From Cyanobacteriota bacterium (GTDB lineage Bacteria; Cyanobacteriota; Cyanobacteriia; PCC-6307; Cyanobiaceae), in assembly GCA_026389315.1 (NCBI GenBank), contig JAPLIC010000020.1:1-63874 (forward strand): a DNA stretch of 63,874 bases, given 5' to 3'. Positions 1 through 7,488 of this stretch are shown piece after piece. The first letter of the stretch is position 1, and every line of letters begins with the position of its first letter. The notes beneath the pieces are model-generated. The model searched no databases and had not been told where the DNA came from. It saw only the letters and a list, made by a program, of their open reading frames with translations. Both the position numbers and the translations under genes were made by a program.

Positions 1-91
1 TGATCCGGATGTCGATACGAGCCCTTGCGGTCCGGTCACGCAGGGCAGCAAACCACGCGGCATAGGCAGGCGTCTCCCTGATTTCAAGCAT
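1..91 (-). CDS. RelE/HigB-type toxin, N-terminal 30 residues (cut by window edge)
   Basis: An open frame on the minus strand starts at ATG 91 and runs off the left edge. It begins MLEIRETPAYAAWFAALRDR and continues with an Arg/Ala-rich helix ending RIDIRI. This start is typical of the phage-derived Gp49/HigB-like addiction-module killer family (RelE/ParE fold, about 100 residues), whose members act as ribosome-dependent mRNA interferases with a cognate HTH antitoxin downstream. An AGGA sits 11 nt upstream of the ATG, inside a short inverted repeat GTATC/GATAC (100-115). The gene points away from intI and starts about 50 bp past a GTTAGGC core, so it could be the first gene cassette of an integron. 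The antitoxin would lie outside the window. Family call from the N-terminus only. Confidence 0.65.
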   Translation of the reverse strand, partial: MLEIRETPAYAAWFAALRDRTARARIDIRI

Positions 92-327
92 GCCCCACTG
101 TATCCTAGGAGATACGGCTGCGCAACCGGCTGCTTTGTCTGCCTAACGCTGTATGGACGGGTCCGGTATCCGCTCTGGGGTGGGTGCCGTTGTCGGCCTA
201 AGCGGCAGATGGGAAGCCGGCAACTTACTCCAAAGGGCATGCGGTGCATTAGGTCTGAGGGATTGGACGGTGACTTGGTTGGGATTTTATACGGACCCGG
301 TATCACCGGCGGCTCTTTTCCGTTTCT
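92..327 (-). other. Probable integron attI / first-cassette junction region
   Basis: This non-coding stretch lies between the 3' end of intI (stop at 328) and the toxin gene that reads the same way. On the minus strand it holds a perfect IntI core GTTAGGC (147 to 141) and a near-core CTTAGGC (202 to 196). A TATAAA hexamer (291 to 286, minus) could be the -10 of a cassette promoter, but no convincing -35 lies 17 bp upstream. CCGGTATC occurs twice (163-170 and 298-305). No well-paired attC hairpin could be drawn. The attI assignment is inferred from the core sequence and the adjacent integrase. Confidence 0.4.
133..201 (-). repeat. Pair of direct repeats TTAGGCnGACAAnG, candidate IntI-binding sites
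   Basis: Read on the minus strand, TTAGGCAGACAAAG (146 to 133) and TTAGGCCGACAACG (201 to 188) agree at 12 of 14 positions and are 55 bp apart. The first copy is preceded by G, giving the GTTAGGC integron core; the second is preceded by C. Repeated integrase-binding sites next to a core are known from attI1. That these repeats bind this IntI is inference. Confidence 0.45.
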
Positions 328-1371
328 TTAAAGGAAATCTGCCGGGCTGGCGACGCCAAATGGTCCGCGATTGAGAACGTGCGTATAGATCATTGTTGTT
401 TTTAGGTCCTTGTGACCCATCAATTCCTGAATTGTGCGAATGTCCTGTCCTCTCTCTAATAGGTGTGTGGCAAAAGAATGACGCAAGCTGTGGCAGCTGG
501 CCGGCTTGCTGATACCAGCTGCCAGCACAGCGCTTCGCACCGATTTCTGAATCAAACTCGGATCGAGATGATGGCGTCCCTGTTGTTTTGAGGTTGGATC
601 TTGCCAGCGCCGATGCTGGGGAAATACCCATTGCCAGCCCCACTCCGTTGTAGCATTCCGATACTTACGCGCTAAGGCGTAGGGAAGTTGCACCGCACCC
701 CATCCATCTATTAAGTCTCGTTTGTGTACAGTTCGAACCTCTTCAAGATGGATCTGCAGCTTCTTCGCTAGCTGTTTCGGAAGCATTGTGCGTCTGTCTT
801 TTCCGCCCTTTCCATTACGAACGGTCAGTTCCTGCCGATTGAAATCCAGGTCATGCACCCTCAGCCGCAGAGCCTCCATCAATCGCAGCCCACTGCCATA
901 CAGCAGTCCAGCTACCAGCGCTTCGCTTCCTTCGAGCCGCTGCAAGACCGATCGCACCTCTTCTTCTGTCAGAACCACCGGCAACCGTTGAGGCTTGCGG
1001 GCACGCACCACTCCCTCCAGATCCAGATCCCGCTCCAGCAGTTTTCGGTACAGAAACAGCAGCGCCGAGAGGGCCTGGTTCTGCGTGGAGGCGCTCACCT
1101 GAGCCTCCACCGCCAAGTGCGTGAGAAAAGCGTTCACCTCCGCGCTGCCCATCTCCCGCGGATGGCGCATGCCATGAAACCGCAGAAACCGCCGCAGCCA
1201 CTGCTCGTAAGTCTTCACCGTGCGGCGCGCGTAGTGGCGGGCCTGCAGCTCCTCCCGGTAGCGCTGGATCAGCCCCGGCGGGCTGTTCGGGTTGGTCATC
1301 GATGGGATGCTTGTGCACCCATCGAGTGTTCCCACGTTGCGACAATCATCAGCAACAGCTGTTCGCAACAT
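328..1371 (-). CDS. intI: Integron integrase IntI (tyrosine recombinase)
   Basis: This is an intact site-specific recombinase that would insert and excise gene cassettes at attI/attC sites. Numbering from ATG 1371 (347 aa), the SAM-like N-terminal domain spans about 32-115 and the catalytic domain about 130-335. The catalytic set is visible: R163 (GSGLRLMEAL), a Lys in GKGGKDR (188-193), H294-R297 (HSLRH), H320 (ELMGH) and Tyr329 (MIYTHV). The integron-specific extra domain is present at 229-251 (LPYALARKY...WGWQWVF), followed by GRHHLDPS; this separates IntI from XerC/D. Start is uncertain: ATG 1371 has GGAGG 13 nt upstream, whereas ATG 1299 (MTNPNSPPGLIQRY) gives the usual IntI N-terminus. 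It reads out of the ftsY side, toward the presumed cassettes. Confidence 0.9.
   Translation of the reverse strand: MLRTAVADDCRNVGTLDGCTSIPSMTNPNSPPGLIQRYREELQARHYARRTVKTYEQWLRRFLRFHGMRHPREMGSAEVNAFLTHLAVEAQVSASTQNQALSALLFLYRKLLERDLDLEGVVRARKPQRLPVVLTEEEVRSVLQRLEGSEALVAGLLYGSGLRLMEALRLRVHDLDFNRQELTVRNGKGGKDRRTMLPKQLAKKLQIHLEEVRTVHKRDLIDGWGAVQLPYALARKYRNATTEWGWQWVFPQHRRWQDPTSKQQGRHHLDPSLIQKSVRSAVLAAGISKPASCHSLRHSFATHLLERGQDIRTIQELMGHKDLKTTMIYTHVLNRGPFGVASPADFL
1336..1369. promoter_or_regulatory. Nested inverted repeat upstream of the shorter intI start
   Basis: GTTGCGA (1336-1342) and TCGCAAC (1363-1369) are perfect 7-bp arms separated by 20 bp, and the palindrome AACAGCTGTT (1354-1363) lies inside. 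If intI starts at 1299 this is in its leader and could be an operator or RNA hairpin; if it starts at 1371 it is coding. It does not fit the cyanobacterial LexA box I know. Function is unknown. Confidence 0.3.
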
Positions 1372-1521
1372 GGACGGGCGATCTCCTCCGCCCTGCCTGA
1401 TACGCCTAACTCTTTATTGGGAGTTTCCGACAACCATATGTTCGGCACGATACACAACTCAGATCGGATGACCAGATCAGCCTCAAGCACGATTGCAGGG
1501 TACGTAAATAGTGGTTGCCGC

Positions 1522-3312
1522 TCAAGACGCCAACAGCGCCTCAACGAATTCAAAACTATTAAAGGGGCGCAGATCACGGATCGTTTCGCCGGCACCGATG
1601 AAGCGGATTGGCAACTTGGCTTCCGACGCCACGGCTAGGGCCACACCGCCGCGGGCGCTGCCATCGAGCTTGGTCAGCACAACGCCGGTGAGGCCCGCTG
1701 CCTGGGCAAAGGCCATCGCCTGTTTCAAACCGTTCTGACCCTGGCTGGCATCCAGCACCAGCAGGGATTCAACGGCCGCCTCGGGGGCCAGCTTGTCGAT
1801 GATGCGTCGCACCTTGGCCAGCTCTTCCATCAGGTTGTGTTTGGTCTGCAGGCGGCCGGCGGTATCTACCAGCACCAGTTCGCTGCCCTTGGCTTGGGCG
1901 GCGCCGATGGCGTCGTAGACCACCGCCGCCGGATCGGCATTGGCCGAGGGATTGGAAATCACGGCAACGCCACTGCGCTCGCCCCACACACTCACCTGCT
2001 GCACCGCCGCCGCCCGGAAGGTATCCGCCGCGGCGATCAAACAGCTATAGCCACTGCGCACGGCCAGATTGGCCAACTTGCCCAGGGTGGTGGTTTTACC
2101 AACCCCGTTAACCCCCACCAGCAACCAGACATTCAGCCGCCCCCGTTCGGGCACCAACAACTCGCGGCCACTGGCGCTGATCGGCGCCTCCAGCAGGCCC
2201 CGCAATTGCTCCTTGAGAAAACGCAAACCCTCGGCCGGATCCACCACTTCTTCGTTGAGCCGCTGCCGCAGGGCCGCCAGCACCTGGTCGGTGGCCTGGA
2301 CGCCCACATCGGCCCGCAAAAGCGTAGTTTCCAGATCATCGATCACCTCGGGGGTGAGGGGATCGTCGCCGAGGCTGTCGAGCAGCTGGGTGACGAAACC
2401 GCGGCGGGTCTTCTCCAGGCCGCGCCGCAGTCGCCCCAGCCAGTCGATTTCCTCGATGGAAACCTGCTCGACCGAGCGCCCCTGGGCGGCCAACACCTCC
2501 GCCGACCAGGTGAAGGTGTCATCGAAATCGCCCAACTGGGGATCATCGCCAGCGAGCACCGCAACGGCGGTCCCGGGGACGGAAGTACCGGTGCTAGCGG
2601 CCGCTGGCCGGTCAGCAGGGGCGGCCAAAGCCTCGGAGGTGGCCAGGCTCTCCTGGGCCGTCAGTTCCTGCAGCCGCTGCTGGCGCTGGGCCGCTGCTTG
2701 CTCCAACAGGGACAGGCCCGGGGCCGCTGGGGCGGGGTCTGCGAGTGGCAGCGCCGCGGGCGCCGCGGGCTCGGTGGGAGCAACTACCGCAGACCAAGCG
2801 GCAGCAGCTGGAGTGGAACCCTCAATACCCAGCGAAGCTGCGGGTGGCTGGGGGGCCGCAATCGCTTCGGCCGCAGCATCGGACTCCGGACCGCCGGATT
2901 CCAACTCCGGAACAACCGCCGGCTGATCGGCTGGGCTGGATGGAGAAACTGCCGGCGATGGCGGTGCGGAGACAACTGTCGCCGGAGCAGGCGAAGCAGC
3001 TTGCTGCTGGGCCTTCAGGCGGGCATAGGCCTGGCGCGCCCATTCCAGGGCCTCTTGATCGACACCGCCAGCGGTCGCCGCAGCCGGAACCGGAGGGATC
3101 GAAGCCGCCTCGGCTGGGGAATCCTGCGGAGCGGCTGAAGCTTCAGCAACCTCCGAAACAACGGCCGCAACAACCGCATTCGCAACTTCAGGGGCGACGG
3201 CCTCCAGATCTGAATCTGAACCTGTGCCAGGGTCCTGCTCATCCGGCGTCTCAGCGGCCGTCTCGGCTTGGGGCGTGGGCGCGGTGCGGCGGCGAAACCA
3301 ATCAAAAACCAT
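1522..3312 (-). CDS. ftsY: Signal recognition particle receptor FtsY
   Basis: This SRP-receptor GTPase docks SRP-ribosome complexes at the membrane for co-translational insertion. It has 596 residues. Roughly the first 270 are a low-complexity acidic Ala/Pro/Glu-rich segment (longer than in E. coli), followed by the helical N domain and the G domain. GTPase motifs are GVNGVGKTTT (about 400), DTFRAAAVQQV, DTAGR (about 482) and TKLDGSARGG (about 546). The start MVFDWFRRR is the usual cationic, membrane-binding N-terminus. It is the last gene of the minus-strand DUF502-nusB-ftsY run, 17 bp after nusB. The expected downstream neighbour rsbU is absent; intI is there instead. Confidence 0.96.
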   Translation of the reverse strand: MVFDWFRRRTAPTPQAETAAETPDEQDPGTGSDSDLEAVAPEVANAVVAAVVSEVAEASAAPQDSPAEAASIPPVPAAATAGGVDQEALEWARQAYARLKAQQQAASPAPATVVSAPPSPAVSPSSPADQPAVVPELESGGPESDAAAEAIAAPQPPAASLGIEGSTPAAAAWSAVVAPTEPAAPAALPLADPAPAAPGLSLLEQAAAQRQQRLQELTAQESLATSEALAAPADRPAAASTGTSVPGTAVAVLAGDDPQLGDFDDTFTWSAEVLAAQGRSVEQVSIEEIDWLGRLRRGLEKTRRGFVTQLLDSLGDDPLTPEVIDDLETTLLRADVGVQATDQVLAALRQRLNEEVVDPAEGLRFLKEQLRGLLEAPISASGRELLVPERGRLNVWLLVGVNGVGKTTTLGKLANLAVRSGYSCLIAAADTFRAAAVQQVSVWGERSGVAVISNPSANADPAAVVYDAIGAAQAKGSELVLVDTAGRLQTKHNLMEELAKVRRIIDKLAPEAAVESLLVLDASQGQNGLKQAMAFAQAAGLTGVVLTKLDGSARGGVALAVASEAKLPIRFIGAGETIRDLRPFNSFEFVEALLAS

Positions 3313-3329
3313 CTTAGCTGAAACCCTAT

Positions 3330-3962
3330 TTAGACCTTGGTGGCGTTGGTGAAGCGCCGCAGTACACCGTTGATCATGCGCCGGCCTTGCTCATCGCTAT
3401 AGCGATTCGCCAGTTCAACCGCCTCACTGCAGGCCACGGCCAGGGGGGTGCCGAACTGCTCCAGGTCCACCGCCGCCAGCCGCAGAATGTCCCGATCGAT
3501 GCGGGGCAGACGGGTCAAACGCCAGCCCTCCATCACCCGATCCAAGCGGGCGTCCAGGTCTTCGCGCTGCTGCAACACCGCCCGGGCCCGTTCGATCGCC
3601 CCCCGGCGCACCGCCTCCTGGTCGGCCAACACCAACAGCCGCGGCAACTCAAGGCTGGCCGACAAACGATTCAGGGCCTGTTCAGCCAAGGCCAGGCCCT
3701 TCTGCAGGTGCGTGCGCACCCGCGGCAAGCTCTGCTCGCCCTCCTGCTGCAGCTCGCTATCGAGCAACTGCTGCTGGGCCTGCTCGAGATCACCGGCGGA
3801 ATGGTCGAGGGCCTCACGCACATGCAGGGCCAGGCTGGCCTGGGCTTGATGCAACAGCGCCTCCATCGAGAGATCCGACGGCGGCATGGGCTTACTGCCC
3901 CGATCATCCACCTGAGCGAGCATCAACAGGGCCAGTTCACGGGCAAGGGAGTGACTCTGCAT
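3330..3962 (-). CDS. nusB: Transcription antitermination factor NusB
   Basis: NusB binds boxA RNA with S10 (NusE) in rRNA antitermination complexes. The protein has 210 residues, longer than the 139-residue E. coli form because of an inserted helical segment at about 35-115; cyanobacterial NusB proteins are usually this long. The C-terminal NusB core is clear: RLPRIDRDILRLAAVDL, then PLAVACSEAVELANRYSDEQ and RMINGVLRRF. Its ATG overlaps the DUF502 stop by one base (TGATG), so the two are translationally coupled, and ftsY follows 17 bp later. Confidence 0.93.
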   Translation of the reverse strand: MQSHSLARELALLMLAQVDDRGSKPMPPSDLSMEALLHQAQASLALHVREALDHSAGDLEQAQQQLLDSELQQEGEQSLPRVRTHLQKGLALAEQALNRLSASLELPRLLVLADQEAVRRGAIERARAVLQQREDLDARLDRVMEGWRLTRLPRIDRDILRLAAVDLEQFGTPLAVACSEAVELANRYSDEQGRRMINGVLRRFTNATKV

Positions 3963-4696
3963 CAGGAGAGCTGGGGGGCCCGCAGCTGGGCCATGAGGCT
4001 GGAGAAGCTGCGATTGGAAGGGGGCTGACGCTCATCTGGGTTGACAATGCCAGCCGAAATGATCGTGCGGAAGGCATCTTCGACGCTGAGATCCAGGTCC
4101 TTGACGAGGCGCTCCGGTACCACGGCGTACCAACCTGTGGTGGGGTTGGGAGCGGTGGGAATGAACACGCTCAGCATGGCCTCACTGAAATCAGCCTGAA
4201 TCGAACGTGCCATCGCTCCGGTCACAAAACCAAGGGCATACAGACCCTCACGGGGGTATTCCACCAACACGACCCGACTAAAACGGCTGGAGTTATCCCT
4301 GAGAAGGGTTTCCAGCAGCTGCTTGAGGGTTTTGTAAACCGTGCCGGCCACCGGAATGCGCAGCAGGGTGCCCTCGCCAAACTCCAGCAACCAACGCCCG
4401 ACGATGTTGCGGGCCATCAGGCCGATCAGCAGGATGCCCAGCAGGGGCACCAAAAGACCCAACCCAAGATTGATCAGTTCCTGCAACAACGGGTGCAGGG
4501 CGTTGAAGGGGTTGAATTGCTTGGGAATCGAGGTGAGAAAAGCCAGGACAAAACGGCTGACCGTGGTGGCCAGCCAGATGGTGGTGGCCAGGGGGATCAC
4601 CACCAAGAGACCCGCGATCAGGTCATTTTTGAGGTCCTGCTGCAGCCTGGAATTGAGGGGCTGATCGGGTCTTGGCAGGGTGGAAGGGGGATCCAA
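3962..4696 (-). CDS. DUF502 family membrane protein
   Basis: This 244-residue inner-membrane protein of unknown biochemical role is conserved next to nusB in picocyanobacteria. Two hydrophobic segments (about 26-55 and 72-98) are followed by a soluble domain with IPVAGTVYKTLKQLLETL and the sequence YPREGLYALGFVTG, both characteristic of DUF502. Plant members of this family (COV1-like/LCV) are membrane proteins. It heads the coupled DUF502-nusB-ftsY operon, with its stop overlapping the nusB start. I see no enzymatic motif. Confidence 0.85.
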   Translation of the reverse strand: MDPPSTLPRPDQPLNSRLQQDLKNDLIAGLLVVIPLATTIWLATTVSRFVLAFLTSIPKQFNPFNALHPLLQELINLGLGLLVPLLGILLIGLMARNIVGRWLLEFGEGTLLRIPVAGTVYKTLKQLLETLLRDNSSRFSRVVLVEYPREGLYALGFVTGAMARSIQADFSEAMLSVFIPTAPNPTTGWYAVVPERLVKDLDLSVEDAFRTIISAGIVNPDERQPPSNRSFSSLMAQLRAPQLS

Positions 4697-4786
4697 TGGG
4701 CTGGGAAGGGAAGGGGCTACGGGGTCTGGAATTCAAACGCTAACCAGCGATTGGGCCGGAAACCGGAAACCTCCAGCGCCGAAAGA

Positions 4787-5437
4787 CTAAAGAACACTGC
4801 CCAGGCAAAGAATGGTGAAGGCGGCAATCAGCACCACCGCACCGGCGGAATTGCCCAAGCGGCGCTGGTTGAGGGTCACGGCGCTGGTCTGTTGCATCTG
4901 CCTGAACTGGCCTTCCATCTGGCCCAACTGACGCTCGACGAAGGTGCGGGCCGCCTGGGTTTTCTGTTCAGGAGAAGCGTTGGCGGGCACCTGGCCGCGG
5001 GCCTCGGCCTGCTTCACCAGCTGCTGCAGCATCGCCGGATCCTTGCTTTGTTGACGGGCCATTTCCAGCTGGCCCTTGGAGGCGGCCAACTGCTGGTCGG
5101 CTTGCTCCTGCATCAATTTGTCGCCGCCGAAAGCAATCGGCAGGGCGGCCGTCAGCAACACCGCCAACAAGCCGCTCAGCAGACACACGGCCCAGAGCAG
5201 CGGCGAGCGCTCGTTCCCCCCATCGTCCAGCCTGGCTGCGATGTACATCAACACCAGGCCCACCAGGGCCAGGGGGGATTGCTGCACCAGCCGTTCGACC
5301 ACCAACTGGCGAAAGGGTTCGGACCCCCAGTCCCAAAGCGCCAAAACCGCCAGCAGATTGAGCAGCAGGAGCACCACCAGGGTGATCCCCATCCAGCGAA
5401 GCAGCGGGCTGAAGCGGGTGGAGGAAGAGAAGGGCAC
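4787..5437 (-). CDS. HpsJ-like membrane protein
   Basis: The protein has four predicted membrane segments (about 16-38, 50-70, 85-108 and at the C-terminus) and a long helical Gln-rich loop between the third and fourth (QQADQQLAASKGQLEMARQ). The layout and sequence resemble the family annotated HpsJ, named from hormogonium polysaccharide genes of Nostoc; a role in polysaccharide secretion here is only inferred from the name. The open frame extends to 5521, but that would overlap queG by about 70 bp, so I prefer the GTG at 5437 (VPFSSSTRFSPLL). It is divergent from queG. Confidence 0.65.
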   Translation of the reverse strand: MPFSSSTRFSPLLRWMGITLVVLLLLNLLAVLALWDWGSEPFRQLVVERLVQQSPLALVGLVLMYIAARLDDGGNERSPLLWAVCLLSGLLAVLLTAALPIAFGGDKLMQEQADQQLAASKGQLEMARQQSKDPAMLQQLVKQAEARGQVPANASPEQKTQAARTFVERQLGQMEGQFRQMQQTSAVTLNQRRLGNSAGAVVLIAAFTILCLGSVL

Positions 5438-5452
5438 GCCTGTGGATCCTGA

Positions 5453-6433
5453 TTGGCCAAACTTTACCGACTGCCCGTGTCCCCTCCCAGTTCCGACAAC
5501 CTTTCCCAAAGCCTGTGCCAACGGGCCCTGGACGAGGGCTTCGCCGTAGCAGGCATCGCCGCTGTTCCCGGCAGCAGCCGCCTGGCCCTGCGCAGCGCTG
5601 CCCTGGAGCGCTGGCTAGGCGCCGGCTACCAGGGTTCGATGGCCTGGATGGCGGACCCGCGGCGACGGGCCATCGACGAACTTTTGCCAGGGGTGCGCAG
5701 TGTTCTGGCGGTGGGCCTCAACTACCACGTCACGGCCCAGCGCAGGCCCGGCAGTCTGGCAGTAGCGCGCTATGGCTGGGGGCGGGACTACCACCGAGTC
5801 ATTGATGGTCGCCTGCGGCGCCTCGGCCGCTGGCTGCAGGACCAGGTGGACGGGGCCAGTTGGCGGGCCTGCGTCGACAGTGCGCCGCTGATGGACAAGG
5901 CATGGGCGGAAGAGGCTGGGCTCGGCTGGATCGGCAAACACGGCAACCTGATCAACCCCAAGCACGGCTCCTGGCTGCTGCTGGGGCATCTGCTCACCAC
6001 CGTGCCCTTGAGCGCCGACAGACCCGCTGCGGCCCGCTGCGGGTCTTGCCGCCTCTGCCTCGATGCCTGTCCCACCGAGGCGATCCGCGAACCCTTCGTC
6101 GTCGACTCGCGCCGCTGCATTTCCTTTCACACCATCGAAAATCGAGACCCGGTCCTGCCCCCGGCCATCGCCCACCACCTCCAGGGCTGGGTGGCCGGCT
6201 GTGACATCTGCCAGGAGGTATGTCCCTGGAATGGTCCCGACCTGCCCAGTGCCACCGATGCCGAAGTGCAACCCAGGCCCTGGTTGCTGGACCTGCAGGG
6301 ATCCCAGGCCCTCACCTGGAGTGATGGGGACTGGGATGGACGGCTGAGGGCCTCCGCCCTGCGACGCATCAAACCCTGGATGTGGCGCCGCAACCTGCGG
6401 GCCGCCCTAGGTCTTTCTCCCCCCTCTGCCTAG
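5453..6433 (+). CDS. queG: Epoxyqueuosine reductase QueG
   Basis: QueG is a cobalamin-dependent iron-sulfur enzyme that catalyses the last step of queuosine synthesis, reducing epoxyqueuosine in tRNA. It has up to 326 residues. The DUF1730 N-terminal half is present (GVRSVLAVGLNYH, WIGKHGNLINPKHGSW), followed by two 4Fe-4S motifs, CGSCRLCLDACPTEA at about 197-211 and CDICQEVCPWN at about 253-263. The C-terminal HEAT-like extension of some bacterial QueG proteins is missing, as is common. The open frame starts with TTG 5453; a GTG at 5477 is an equally good start. It is followed by a TPR gene after one base. Confidence 0.93.
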   Translation: MAKLYRLPVSPPSSDNLSQSLCQRALDEGFAVAGIAAVPGSSRLALRSAALERWLGAGYQGSMAWMADPRRRAIDELLPGVRSVLAVGLNYHVTAQRRPGSLAVARYGWGRDYHRVIDGRLRRLGRWLQDQVDGASWRACVDSAPLMDKAWAEEAGLGWIGKHGNLINPKHGSWLLLGHLLTTVPLSADRPAAARCGSCRLCLDACPTEAIREPFVVDSRRCISFHTIENRDPVLPPAIAHHLQGWVAGCDICQEVCPWNGPDLPSATDAEVQPRPWLLDLQGSQALTWSDGDWDGRLRASALRRIKPWMWRRNLRAALGLSPPSA

Positions 6434-6434
6434 G

Positions 6435-7424
6435 GTGGGGAGGATTCTTAACGACTCCATGGCAGGCCGTTCCTGGCTGAATTTGGCCCCTTGCGTCCGC
6501 CGCCAACCGCATCCACCCAACAAAACCCCTAGCCGGCCGCGGCTCCCCGGTTTGGGCCTCACCGTGACGCTGCTGACGGCCGGCCTGCTGATGACGACGC
6601 GACCGGCCGCGGCCATGGTGCCCTTTGTGTTCGTGCCCCAGCCTGAGGCCCTTGAAGGGGCCGGCAGGGGCATTGCCCAGGCGGCCGCCAAGCTGCTGCG
6701 TTTCGGCCAGCCCGAAGACGCTGCCCGTCTGGCCGATCTCACCGTCCGGCTGCTCCCCAACGAACCGATCGGTTGGGTGCTGCTGGCGGAAGCCGAACTG
6801 CGCAGCAACCGCTCTGAACAAGCCCTCAAGGCCCTGGAAAAAGCCAAACGGCTTGATCCCACCAACCCGGGCATCTGGTTTGCCGAAGGGGCCGTGGCAC
6901 TGCGCAACAACCGCCCCGCCGATGCCCTGGCCCTGCTGCGCCGTGGCCTGCAATTGGACGGCCAGAACGCAGGCGCCTACTTCGATTTGGGCAATGCCTA
7001 TTTCATGCTTTCCCAACCGAATGAAGCCCTGGCTAGCTTCAACAAAGCAGCCAGCCTGCGCAAAAATTTCTGGGAGGCGATCAACAACCAAGGTCTGGTG
7101 CTGTTCGAACTCGATCGGCGCCCGGAGGCCATGGATCGCTGGCGCAAGGTGCTGAGCAGCAAGGCCGATGCCGCCGAAACCTCCCTCGCCCTCGGCAGCA
7201 GCCTTTTTCTCACCAACCCCCAACAGCGCCCGGAAGCGCTGCGCCTGGCCAAAAACGCCTTGAACGAAGACCCCAACTACGTCAAGGAGAGTTACCAAAA
7301 AGAGCAACTATGGGGGCCCAAACTGCGGGCGGCCGCCCGCAGTTTGCTCTCCCAGCCCGAGCTTAAATCTGCCGTTGAGCGGGCCAGCGCCAACGCCAAT
7401 GGCAGCTCCAACCGACCGGAATGA
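6435..7424 (+). CDS. Exported tetratricopeptide-repeat protein
   Basis: This protein of up to 329 residues has an Arg-rich N-terminus followed by a hydrophobic stretch and an Ala-x-Ala site (LTVTLLTAGLLM ... RPAAAM), which looks like a signal peptide for periplasm or thylakoid lumen. The rest is a solenoid of about five TPR units (for example WVLLAEAELRSNRSEQALKA and AYFDLGNAYFMLSQPNEALA). TPR proteins act as assembly scaffolds; the partner is unknown. A GTG at 6435 (one base after the queG stop) or ATG 6459 may be the start. It is conserved in the queG-TPR-topoisomerase neighbourhood. Confidence 0.85.
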   Translation: MGRILNDSMAGRSWLNLAPCVRRQPHPPNKTPSRPRLPGLGLTVTLLTAGLLMTTRPAAAMVPFVFVPQPEALEGAGRGIAQAAAKLLRFGQPEDAARLADLTVRLLPNEPIGWVLLAEAELRSNRSEQALKALEKAKRLDPTNPGIWFAEGAVALRNNRPADALALLRRGLQLDGQNAGAYFDLGNAYFMLSQPNEALASFNKAASLRKNFWEAINNQGLVLFELDRRPEAMDRWRKVLSSKADAAETSLALGSSLFLTNPQQRPEALRLAKNALNEDPNYVKESYQKEQLWGPKLRAAARSLLSQPELKSAVERASANANGSSNRPE

Positions 7425-7488
7425 ACCTTGAGGCTGGCTGCCATCTGTAGGCTGAGCCCCGTCTTCCGCCCCCTGAACCCAGCACCGG

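Noticed and set aside
141..254. Possible attC site from GCCTAAC (141-147) to ATTAGGT (248-254)
   Set aside because: The second box fails the conserved GTT triplet and the inner boxes do not pair beyond about 3 bp; an attI reading fits better.
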